From: Streptosporangium album
GTDB taxonomy: Bacteria > Actinomycetota > Actinomycetes > Streptosporangiales > Streptosporangiaceae
Reading direction: 5' to 3'
Length of the DNA: 64,000 nucleotides
Assembly (NCBI RefSeq): GCF_014203795.1
Contig: NZ_JACHJU010000002.1
Coordinates: 124,001-188,000, forward strand
In this document: in pieces, positions 8,188 through 15,265 of the stretch
Layout of the letters: each line of letters starts with the position of its first letter
Numbering within the stretch: the stretch's first letter is position 1
The notes under the pieces: generated by a model
The model's input: only the letters and a program-made list of their open reading frames with translations
What the model was told of the DNA's origin: nothing
Database searches by the model: none
Program-made: the position numbers and the translations under genes

Positions 8188-8913
8188 CTAGGGCTGCAGG
8201 GAGTGGGCGTAGACCAGGCGGTAGCGGTCGCCGGGGATGACGATGTCGCTGGTCTCGACCGGCCGGTCACCGGCCCAGTGGGTCCGTTCCACATGCAGCA
8301 CGTGGATGCCTCCCGGAAGGGCCAGGGTGTCGCTCTCGGTGGGCTGGGGGACGCGGGTGTAGACCTGCTCCACTATCTCGGTGATCTTGAATCCGAGGGT
8401 GGACAGGCGGGCGACCGGGCCGCGGAGGTTCTCCTCGGCGGCGGCCTCACCGAACTCGGCGGGTTCGTAGGAGGTGGCGAGCTGGATCGGCCTGCCGTCC
8501 CCCCGGAAGACGTAGTGGGTGCGGGTCACCGGGGCGGAGTCGTCCAGGCGCAGTCGCTGGGCGATGTCCGGGGTCGCCTCCGCGGGTTCGGCCCGCCAGT
8601 CCCAGGTGGTGCGGGTGCCGTGGGATGAGACGTCGGCGCCGAAGGGGGTGTGGTGGTCGTGGAAGCGCATGCGGTGCAGGGGGAGCAGCACGGGCTGGGC
8701 CCGGACGTAGTGACCGGAGCCGACGCGGCCGACGATCAGCCCCTCGGCGGCCAGCACACGCAGCGCGTGACGGGCGGCCGTCTCGCCCACGCCGTATTTG
8801 CGGGTGAGCTGGGCACGGGAGGGGATCGGTGCGCCTGGGGGAAGGGAGCCGTCGACGATCTGGCGGCGGATGTCGGCGACGACGCGCAGGTAGACAGGAT
8901 CGGAGGTTGCCAC
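8188..8913 (-). CDS. GntR regulator, HutC/UTRA subfamily
   Basis: 241 residues. The N-terminal wHTH (about 6-73) reads PVYLRVVADIRRQIVDGSLP..IPSRAQLTRKYGVGETAARHAL. A UTRA-type ligand domain fills the rest (SAPVTRTHYVFRGDGRPIQLATSYEPAE; HVLHVERTHWAGDRPVETSDIVIPGDRYRL), the HutC layout that senses sugars, histidine or similar small ligands. The start is GTG 8913. No target gene is adjacent in the same direction. It is divergent from the putative small RNA and dapA. Confidence 0.85.
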   Translation of the reverse strand: MATSDPVYLRVVADIRRQIVDGSLPPGAPIPSRAQLTRKYGVGETAARHALRVLAAEGLIVGRVGSGHYVRAQPVLLPLHRMRFHDHHTPFGADVSSHGTRTTWDWRAEPAEATPDIAQRLRLDDSAPVTRTHYVFRGDGRPIQLATSYEPAEFGEAAAEENLRGPVARLSTLGFKITEIVEQVYTRVPQPTESDTLALPGGIHVLHVERTHWAGDRPVETSDIVIPGDRYRLVYAHSLQP

Positions 8914-9000
8914 GTGTCCATCCCTGGGTTCGACAGGCGTCCCATCCTGTCGTATTCGATGGACAACTCAGGGTAATGGCGGTAATTTGGAGCTCCAACT

Positions 9001-9133
9001 TTGACGTCGCCCTGAAAGCGGCGGAAAATATCTCAGAGACCGTGTAACACCCGCGTAAGCGCCTGCGATTCATCGGTAGAGGCCGTCGATGTGTGTACCC
9101 CCGAGCACATATCGACGGTCTTCTTCATTTTTG
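9001..9133 (+). ncRNA. Putative small RNA with promoter and rho-independent terminator
   Basis: A -35-like TTGACG at 9001-9006 and an AT-rich -10 region near 9025-9031 (18-bp spacer) are followed by about 50 untranslated bases. A terminator follows: the stem 9083-9095/9106-9118 (13 bp with one G-U pair, CCGTCGAT paired with ATCGACGG) and then TTCTTCATTTTTG. No ORF lies between promoter and terminator. This would give a transcript of roughly 90 nt ending about 270 bp before dapA. It could also be a leader with an attenuator; no known riboswitch was recognised. Confidence 0.45.
9083..9133 (+). terminator. Rho-independent terminator upstream of dapA
   Basis: A 13-bp stem (9083-9095 with 9106-9118, 10-nt loop) is directly followed by a T-rich tract at 9121-9132. 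It is the most canonical intrinsic terminator in the window, and no protein-coding gene precedes it on this strand. Confidence 0.75.
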
Positions 9134-9399
9134 AGGGGATGTTGACGGCGTGGAGCGGATGTAAAACCTCGCGTCTTTCTCATCCTTATGAGAAGCGATA
9201 GTCGATCTTCTACCTTCGGGTGGCGGCCGCACCCCGGCCGCACCTCGGCCGGAAGCCGTCGATCGGCGCGATGTATCTACCGCTAAGGCGGCAAGTAGGG
9301 AGTTTTGAAGGGGTATCCACCCTTGAGTCCAATGATGTACCGAGGCTAGACGGGGTGGCGGGGTCCACCGTCTGTAGGGATCCGGGTACCGTTCGGTCT

Positions 9400-10326
9400 A
9401 TGGCAGTGCCAACTGGAACCTTCGACGCGCCCTTCGGCCGGATGCTGACCGCCATGGTCACGCCGTTCACCGACGGTGGCGCGGTCGACTACGAGGGAGC
9501 GCAGCGCCTGGCGGCCTATCTCGTGGACGAGCAGCGCAACGACGGTCTCGTCGTGAGCGGCACGACGGGTGAGTCCCCGACCACCTCCGACGACGAGAAA
9601 GATCGCCTTCTGCGCGCCGTCGTCGAAGCGGTCGGCGACCGTGCCGCCGTCGTGGCCGGGGCGGGCAGCAACGACACCCGTCACAGCGTCGAGCTCGCCC
9701 GCGGCGCCGAGCGCGCCGGGGCCCATGGTCTCCTGCTGGTGACGCCTTACTACAGCAAGCCCCCTCAGGAGGGCATCTACCGCCATTTCACCGCCATCGC
9801 CGACGCCACCGCCCTGCCGGTCATGCTCTATGACATTCCCGGCCGCAGCGGTGTGCCCATCCAGAGCGATACGCTCGTACGGCTGGCCCGCCATGAGCGG
9901 ATCGTCGCGGTGAAGGACGCCAAAGCCGACCTGTTCGCAGGGTCGCAGGTGATGGCGGCCGCCGACCTGGTGTTCTACTCGGGCGACGACACCCTCAACC
10001 TGCCGTGGCTCTCGGTCGGAGCCGCGGGGTGTGTCAGCGTCGTCGGGCACGTCGTGGGCGCGGAGATCGCTGCGATGATTGAGCTGTACCGCTCGGGCGA
10101 CGTCTCGGGCGCGCTCGCCGTCCACCGCAGGCTGCTCCCGGTGATCTCGGGAATCATGACGCAGGCCGGCGGTGCGATCATGGCGAAGGCGGCGCTGACC
10201 CTGGTGGGGCGATCCGCGGGACCGGTGCGACCGCCGTTGGCGGAGGCCACCGAAGAGCAGGTCGCGCAGCTGAGAGAAGACTTGATCGCGGGCGGCGTGA
10301 AGCCGTCCGACGGGGTTGTGTCATGA
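9400..10326 (+). CDS. dapA: 4-hydroxy-tetrahydrodipicolinate synthase
   Basis: 308 residues. Condenses pyruvate with aspartate semialdehyde in the lysine/diaminopimelate pathway. Signatures are SGTTGESPT, LYDIPGRSGVP with the catalytic Tyr, and IVAVKDAKAD with the Schiff-base Lys. The frame is open upstream to 9220, but ATG 9400 fits family length and start (FGRMLTAMVTPF). No ribosome binding site precedes it, and TACCGT 7-12 bases upstream suggests a leaderless mRNA. The dapA-rnj order is typical of actinobacteria. Confidence 0.95.
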   Translation: MAVPTGTFDAPFGRMLTAMVTPFTDGGAVDYEGAQRLAAYLVDEQRNDGLVVSGTTGESPTTSDDEKDRLLRAVVEAVGDRAAVVAGAGSNDTRHSVELARGAERAGAHGLLLVTPYYSKPPQEGIYRHFTAIADATALPVMLYDIPGRSGVPIQSDTLVRLARHERIVAVKDAKADLFAGSQVMAAADLVFYSGDDTLNLPWLSVGAAGCVSVVGHVVGAEIAAMIELYRSGDVSGALAVHRRLLPVISGIMTQAGGAIMAKAALTLVGRSAGPVRPPLAEATEEQVAQLREDLIAGGVKPSDGVVS

Positions 10327-10481
10327 GAAGGAACGGGGCGACCGGCATCGGTCGCAGTGGGGAGGAACGGGAGTTTGAACGACAGAGGACACAGCCGTCC
10401 GCCGAAGGGCGGAGTGCTCGGCGAGGGAGCAGTCCTGGCGTCCGGGAGATCCGCCGACGTTTGTAAGAGAGGTGTGGCCGA

Positions 10482-12167
10482 ATGAGTCACCCCCATCCCG
10501 AACTCGGGCCGCCGCCGGCGTTGCCCGAAGGCGCGCTACGCATCGTCGCGCTGGGCGGTCTCGGTGAGATCGGCCGCAACATGGCGGTGTTCGAGTACGA
10601 AGGCCGCCTGCTGATCGTCGACTGCGGGGTGCTCTTCCCCGAGCCCGACCAGCCGGGCATCGACCTGATCCTGCCCGACTTCGAATACATCCGGGACCGC
10701 CTGGACGACATCGAGGCCGTGGTGCTCACCCACGGGCACGAGGACCACATCGGCGCCGTGCCGTACCTGCTGCGCGAGCGCCGCGACATCCCGGTCGTGG
10801 GGTCGAAGCTGACGCTGGCGCTGATCGAGGCCAAGCTCACCGAGCACCGCATCCAGCCGTCCAAGATGGAAGTGGTCGAAGGGGAGCGGCACCAGTTCGG
10901 GCCGTTCGAGTGCGAGTTCTTCGCGGTCAACCACTCGATCCCGGACGCGCTGGCCGTCGCCATCAGGACGCCCGCGGGCATCGTCCTGCACACCGGAGAC
11001 TTCCGGATGGACCAGCTGCCCAGCGACGGACGGCTGACCGACCTGGGAGGGTTCGCCAGGCTCGGCGCCGAAGGCGTCGACCTGCTGATGTCCGACTCGA
11101 CCAACGCCGAGGTGCCGGGCTTCGTCACGAGCGAGCGGGAGATCGCGCCGGTCATCGACGAGGTGATCCGTACCGCGGAGAAGCGCGTGATCGTGGCGAG
11201 CTTCGCCTCCCACGTCCACCGCGTCCAGCAGGTCATGGACGCCGCGAACCACCACGGCCGCAAGGTCGCGCTGGTCGGCCGCTCCATGGTGCGCAACATG
11301 GGCATCGCCCGCGACCTCGGCTACCTGAAGGTGCCGCCGGGCCTGATCGTCGACTCCAAGGAGATCGAGACCTGGCCGCCGGAGGACGTGGTGCTCATCT
11401 GCACCGGGTCCCAGGGCGAGCCGATGGCGGCGCTGTCGCGCATGGCCAACCGTGACCACCCCATCAGGGTCGCCGAGGGCGACACCGTGCTGCTGGCCTC
11501 CTCGCTCGTGCCGGGCAACGAGACCTCCGTCAACAAGGTCATCAACGGGCTGGCCCGATGGGGCGCCCGCGTGGTGCACAAGGGCAACGCGAAGGTGCAC
11601 GTCTCCGGGCACGCCGCCGCGGGCGAGCTGCTCTACCTGCTCAATGTGACCCGGCCGTCCAACTTCATGCCGGTGCACGGCGAGTGGCGGCACATGCGGG
11701 CACACGCCAAGATCGCCGCGCTGTCCGGGGTGCCCGGCGACCACATCGTGATCGCCGAGGACGGTGTCGTCGTGGATCTGCTCGACGGCCGCGCGAAGGT
11801 CGTGGGAGCGGTCCCCGCCGGTTACGTCTACGTGGACGGCACCTCGGTGGGCGACGTCACCGACTTCGCGCTGAAGGACCGCCGGATCCTGGGCGAGGAG
11901 GGCTTCATCTCCGTCGTCATCGTGGTCGACACCGCCAACGGCAAGCTGGCCGGCGGCCCGGAGATCCACGCCAGGGGATCGGGCATCGACCCCGACCGGC
12001 TGGAGGAGGTCCTCCCGCAGATCGAGAAGGCCCTGGAGGAACACGCGGCCGACGGGGTGGTGGACATCCAGCAGATCCGCCGGGTGGTCCGCAGGACCGT
12101 CGGGCGCTGGGTGAGCGACACCTATCGCCGCCGTCCGATGATCGTCCCTGTGGTGATCGAGGTCTGA
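10482..12167 (+). CDS. rnj: Ribonuclease J
   Basis: 561 residues, usual length. The metallo-beta-lactamase core has the metal motif LTHGHEDHIGAVPYLL near residue 83, the beta-CASP region VASFASHVHRVQQVMDAA, and CTGSQGEPMAALSRMA. The C-terminal domain ends YRRRPMIVPVVIEV. RNase J has 5'-exonuclease and endonuclease activity in rRNA maturation and mRNA decay. Acts in the cytosol. It lies about 155 bp after dapA. Confidence 0.95.
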   Translation: MSHPHPELGPPPALPEGALRIVALGGLGEIGRNMAVFEYEGRLLIVDCGVLFPEPDQPGIDLILPDFEYIRDRLDDIEAVVLTHGHEDHIGAVPYLLRERRDIPVVGSKLTLALIEAKLTEHRIQPSKMEVVEGERHQFGPFECEFFAVNHSIPDALAVAIRTPAGIVLHTGDFRMDQLPSDGRLTDLGGFARLGAEGVDLLMSDSTNAEVPGFVTSEREIAPVIDEVIRTAEKRVIVASFASHVHRVQQVMDAANHHGRKVALVGRSMVRNMGIARDLGYLKVPPGLIVDSKEIETWPPEDVVLICTGSQGEPMAALSRMANRDHPIRVAEGDTVLLASSLVPGNETSVNKVINGLARWGARVVHKGNAKVHVSGHAAAGELLYLLNVTRPSNFMPVHGEWRHMRAHAKIAALSGVPGDHIVIAEDGVVVDLLDGRAKVVGAVPAGYVYVDGTSVGDVTDFALKDRRILGEEGFISVVIVVDTANGKLAGGPEIHARGSGIDPDRLEEVLPQIEKALEEHAADGVVDIQQIRRVVRRTVGRWVSDTYRRRPMIVPVVIEV

Positions 12168-12175
12168 TCCCGTCA

Positions 12176-12206
12176 CCGTACGGTGGCCGCACCGGCCACC
12201 GTACGG
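12176..12206 (+). terminator. Hairpin after rnj
   Basis: CCGTACGGTGGCCG (12176-12189) pairs perfectly with CGGCCACCGTACGG (12193-12206) around a 3-nt CAC loop. It lies 9 bp after the rnj stop. It is GC-rich without a T-tract, as is common in actinobacteria. The rest of 12168-12497 holds no gene. Confidence 0.7.
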
Positions 12207-12468
12207 CCCCGATGCGGGCCGTCGCCCGTCGGGGTGATCGCGTAGACGGCTGTCCACGAGGGGCGCGGACGCGCTCGGCGATGGGCCTGCCGGAGGCGGA
12301 GAGCCGTCAGGACCGCGGCGTCCGGGTCGACCCGCCCCGGACGCCGACCTGGATGCCGGACGGGCCGCCGCGGGCGTCTGAGGGCCGCCGTGGGACGCCG
12401 CCGCTCGAAGGTCCGCCCCTGAGGTCACTCGACAGTGATGTCCGGCATATCGATCTCCAGCCGACATG

Positions 12469-12481
12469 TTGCATAACGTAA
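12469..12481. promoter_or_regulatory. Possible IclR-type operator upstream of sugar kinase
   Basis: TTGCATAACGTAA is an imperfect palindrome (8 of 13 positions symmetric) in an AT-rich stretch ending 16 bp before the kinase ATG. It resembles IclR-family sites with GTT and AAC arms, and an IclR gene lies just downstream. Part of it could instead be the -35/-10 region (TTGCAT, then TACTATATT). Confidence 0.4.
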
Positions 12482-12497
12482 TACTATATTCCACTAC

Positions 12498-13430
12498 ATG
12501 AAACAAGAAGCTGTCGTGGATGTGGTCGTGCTGGGCGAGCCGCTCGTGGAGTTCTCCGCGGACCGGGCCCTGTCCGAGGCCGGAACCTTTCACCTGTCCT
12601 TCTCCGGTGACGCGCTCAACGCCTCGGTGGCCGCCGCCGCACAGGGCGCACGGGTGGCCCTGGTGACCCGCGTGGGGGCCGACGAGTTCGGCGAGCGCCT
12701 GATCGGCTTCGCGGCCGGGCGTGGCGTGGACACGCGGTGGATGGTCAGGGGCGAAGGGCCCACGGGCGCCTACGCGGTCGGAGCCGACCCGTCGGGGGAG
12801 CGCGCCTTCGCCTACTTCCGTAACGGCAGCGCCGCCTCACGTATGAGCCCCGAGGACGTGGACCGCTCCCCGGTGGGGGACGCCCGCGTGGTGCTGCTCG
12901 GCGGCATCACGGCCGCCATCTCCGGTTCCTGTGCGCGGGCCGTACGGCACGCGGCCAAGGCGGCGTCGGGCCGGGTCGTCTACGACCCCAACTTCCGCTC
13001 CCGGCTCACCACCCCGGAGGCCGCCGCAGCCGTCCTGCGGGACGTGGCCCCGCATTCCGCCCTGGTCAAGATCTCCTCACCCGGCGACAGCGGCGCGCTT
13101 CTCGGCCTCACCGAGCCTCACGAGGTCGCCCGCGCCTGTCGGGCACTGGGCGCCGGAGCCGTGGCCGTGACTCTCGGCGAAGGGGGCGTGCTGCTGGCCG
13201 AAGGGGATGCCGCACCGGTACTCGTCCCGGCGTTCCGGGCCGCGGAGGTCGTCGACCAGACAGGCGCGGGCGACAGCTTCGCGGGCACCCTGGCGGCGTG
13301 GCTCGCCGGGGGGAAGAGCCTGCCGGAGGCGGTCCGGGCCGGTACGGCCGCCGCTTCGATCAGTCTCGGCGGTCGGGGCGGCACCGGCAGGGTGGCCGCT
13401 CACGACGAGATCGAGGCCATGCTCGGCTGA
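12498..13430 (+). CDS. PfkB-family carbohydrate kinase (2-keto-3-deoxygluconate kinase-like)
   Basis: 310 residues. The C-terminal ribokinase signature DQTGAGDSFAGTLAAWLAGG carries the catalytic Asp and anion hole, and the N-terminal GEPLVEFS and GDALNASVAAAAQG suit KDG/fructokinase-type members. It phosphorylates a sugar or sugar acid with ATP; KDG is inferred from the neighbouring IclR regulators and the GE.L.EF opening. No aldolase or dehydratase is next to it, so the pathway remains open. Confidence 0.8.
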   Translation: MKQEAVVDVVVLGEPLVEFSADRALSEAGTFHLSFSGDALNASVAAAAQGARVALVTRVGADEFGERLIGFAAGRGVDTRWMVRGEGPTGAYAVGADPSGERAFAYFRNGSAASRMSPEDVDRSPVGDARVVLLGGITAAISGSCARAVRHAAKAASGRVVYDPNFRSRLTTPEAAAAVLRDVAPHSALVKISSPGDSGALLGLTEPHEVARACRALGAGAVAVTLGEGGVLLAEGDAAPVLVPAFRAAEVVDQTGAGDSFAGTLAAWLAGGKSLPEAVRAGTAAASISLGGRGGTGRVAAHDEIEAMLG

Positions 13431-13452
13431 GGGCCGCCCGTCTCGCGGCGGG

Positions 13453-14262
13453 TCAGCGGCGGGCGGCGGGTGACGGGGCGCCGAGGGCCAGGGAGACCTC
13501 GCGGGCGGCGGTGACGACCTCGGGCGCGAACCGCTCGAGGTCGTCGCGGCTCATGTCCATGGCGAGAGCAGAGATGGAGATGCCGCCGAGCACCTGGCCG
13601 GTGTGGTCGAAGACCGGCGCTCCGACGCAGAGGACGCCGGGGAGATTCTCCTCGTCGTCCATCGCGTAGCCGCGGGCACGCACCTCGGCGAGGTGGGCCA
13701 GCAGGTCCTCGACGGTCGTCAGCGTGGTGGGGGTCATGCCGGGCAGGCCCGTGCGGACGCAGACGGCGCGGACCTCGTCGTCGGAGAGTTGGGCGAGCAC
13801 GGCCTTGCCGATGGCGGTGCAGTGCAGACGCAGGCTCATGCCGACGCGCGAGGGCATCTGGTACGGCCGGCGGCCCTCGAGCTTGTCGACGTAGACCGCC
13901 TCGTCACCGCTGCGGATCGCGAAGTGCGTGGTGTAGCCGGTGCGTTCGTGCAGGGCGCTCAGCGCCCCGGAGGCCTGGCGGGCCGGGTCGAACCGGTGCA
14001 TGACACGGCCCGCCAGGGTGAGGATGCGTGGGCCCGGCTCGTAGCCCCCGCTGCCGTCGGCCCGTGCGAACCCCCACTCGACCAACGACTGGAGGATGCG
14101 ATGGACGGTCGACTTGGACACCCCCGTCGCGGCGGCGATGTCGGTCACACGATGGTGCTCGGCGATCGCCTCCAGCACCGCCAGCGCCTTGTCGATGGAA
14201 CTGCCTTCCCTGACCACGCTCGTGAGCCTAATGGTCAGCGTGCCGCCGGCCGGCCCCGTCAC
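13453..14262 (-). CDS. IclR-family transcriptional regulator
   Basis: 269 residues. The N-terminal wHTH (about 22-80) has SIDKALAVLEAIAEH, VTDIAAATGVSKSTVHRILQSL. The effector domain has VGMSLRLHCTAIGKAVLAQL and RGYAMDDEENLPGVLCVGAPV, typical IclR. It converges with the sugar kinase and is a likely regulator of it. A GTG at 14217 is an alternative start; neither start has a strong ribosome binding site. Confidence 0.88.
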   Translation of the reverse strand: MTGPAGGTLTIRLTSVVREGSSIDKALAVLEAIAEHHRVTDIAAATGVSKSTVHRILQSLVEWGFARADGSGGYEPGPRILTLAGRVMHRFDPARQASGALSALHERTGYTTHFAIRSGDEAVYVDKLEGRRPYQMPSRVGMSLRLHCTAIGKAVLAQLSDDEVRAVCVRTGLPGMTPTTLTTVEDLLAHLAEVRARGYAMDDEENLPGVLCVGAPVFDHTGQVLGGISISALAMDMSRDDLERFAPEVVTAAREVSLALGAPSPAARR

Positions 14263-14333
14263 CGAGCCATGGCCACAGCGCGCTCACACCGGTGCCGGTG
14301 TGGAGAGCACCGGCGCCGGCCTCCGTGCCGGAG

Positions 14334-14819
14334 TCAGACAGCGCTGTCGCGCAACAGATCGGTGATCTGCCGGGCGGCCTGGACCAGGGCGGCGACGATG
14401 TGCCCCTGGTGGGCCTCGTCGAGGCGGACCAGCGGGATCGAGGCGCTGATCGCGTCCGTCACCGGAAGCCGGTAGGGCAGGGCCACCGCGAAGCAGCCGA
14501 GCCCCGGAACGTTCTGCTCGCGTTCACTGGCGTAGCCGCGTGCCCGGGCCTGCTCCAGTTCGGCCAGGAGCAGGTCGCGGTCGAGGTAGGAGGTGCCGAC
14601 GAGCAGGGCGCGCACGCCGATGCCGTAGGCGGAGCCCGTGGGGTCACACTCGACCCAGCCCCGGCCGACCAGAGTCTGCAGCAGCATGTAGAGGCTCGAC
14701 TTGGGGTAACCAAGATCGCGCTGGAGATCGGCCAGGGTCAACCGGCGGTCGGCCCGTGCCAGCGTCTCCAGCAGCGCGATCGTCCGATCGGCCGACTTGA
14801 CGGGGGCCCGCGTGTCCAT
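14334..14819 (-). CDS. IclR-type regulator with an internal in-frame deletion
   Basis: 161 residues from ATG 14819 (AGAGGAGT lies six bases upstream). The wHTH is complete (SADRTIALLETLARADRRLT...YPKSSLYMLLQTLVGRGWVE). After ALLVGTSYLDRD the sequence jumps to LLLAELEQARARGYASEREQ, which is normally about 80 residues further on in IclR proteins. The first part of the ligand domain is thus missing while the frame stays open. It may be a constitutive or dominant regulator, or an early pseudogene. Confidence 0.7.
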   Translation of the reverse strand: MDTRAPVKSADRTIALLETLARADRRLTLADLQRDLGYPKSSLYMLLQTLVGRGWVECDPTGSAYGIGVRALLVGTSYLDRDLLLAELEQARARGYASEREQNVPGLGCFAVALPYRLPVTDAISASIPLVRLDEAHQGHIVAALVQAARQITDLLRDSAV

Positions 14820-14846
14820 CCCGACTCCTCTGTCCTGGCGTCTCAC

Positions 14847-15265
14847 CGGAACGGCGTCAACGTGGCGGCGCGCTGCGCGCCGTCACCACCGCCTGGAGTG
14901 ATTTTTACAGTCACCGCGTGTGGTTCGGGCGGGTCGCGGGACGCCACCCGCTCCGTCTGCTCTGTCTGCTCCGTCTCGACGGCAGGCCGGACCTCGTTTG
15001 CGCTGGAGCGCGCTCCACCTTCTCCATTCTGGTGCACGGACGGCGCACAGCACTCCTCTGCCGCTCCGACCGGCACCGACGACCGTTTCGAGCGCGGCCT
15101 GGACCGGAAGGCCCGCGAGATGACCACGGTGGCCGTGTGCACCGCGCTCAACGGCATCGCCGCCGGTCCTCGGACCGGCGTATCGCGGGGGCGGGCGGGT
15201 AGGGTCCGTACCGGTCCCGGCGAGCCTGCATGCGATTCACCATGCGTCTCGCTAGCCTCATTACC
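14847..15265. other. Gap upstream of ftsK
   Basis: About 420 bp without a convincing gene. The reading frame on the plus strand is open across much of it but has neither start signals nor recognisable domains. The last bases before ftsK (TAGCCTCATTACC) could be a -10 element for a leaderless ftsK mRNA. Confidence 0.4.

Noticed and set aside
10536..12593. 685-codon minus-strand frame opposite rnj
   Set aside because: His/Val/Asp-rich composition typical of the antisense of GC-rich codons; no start signal or domain, while rnj is certain.
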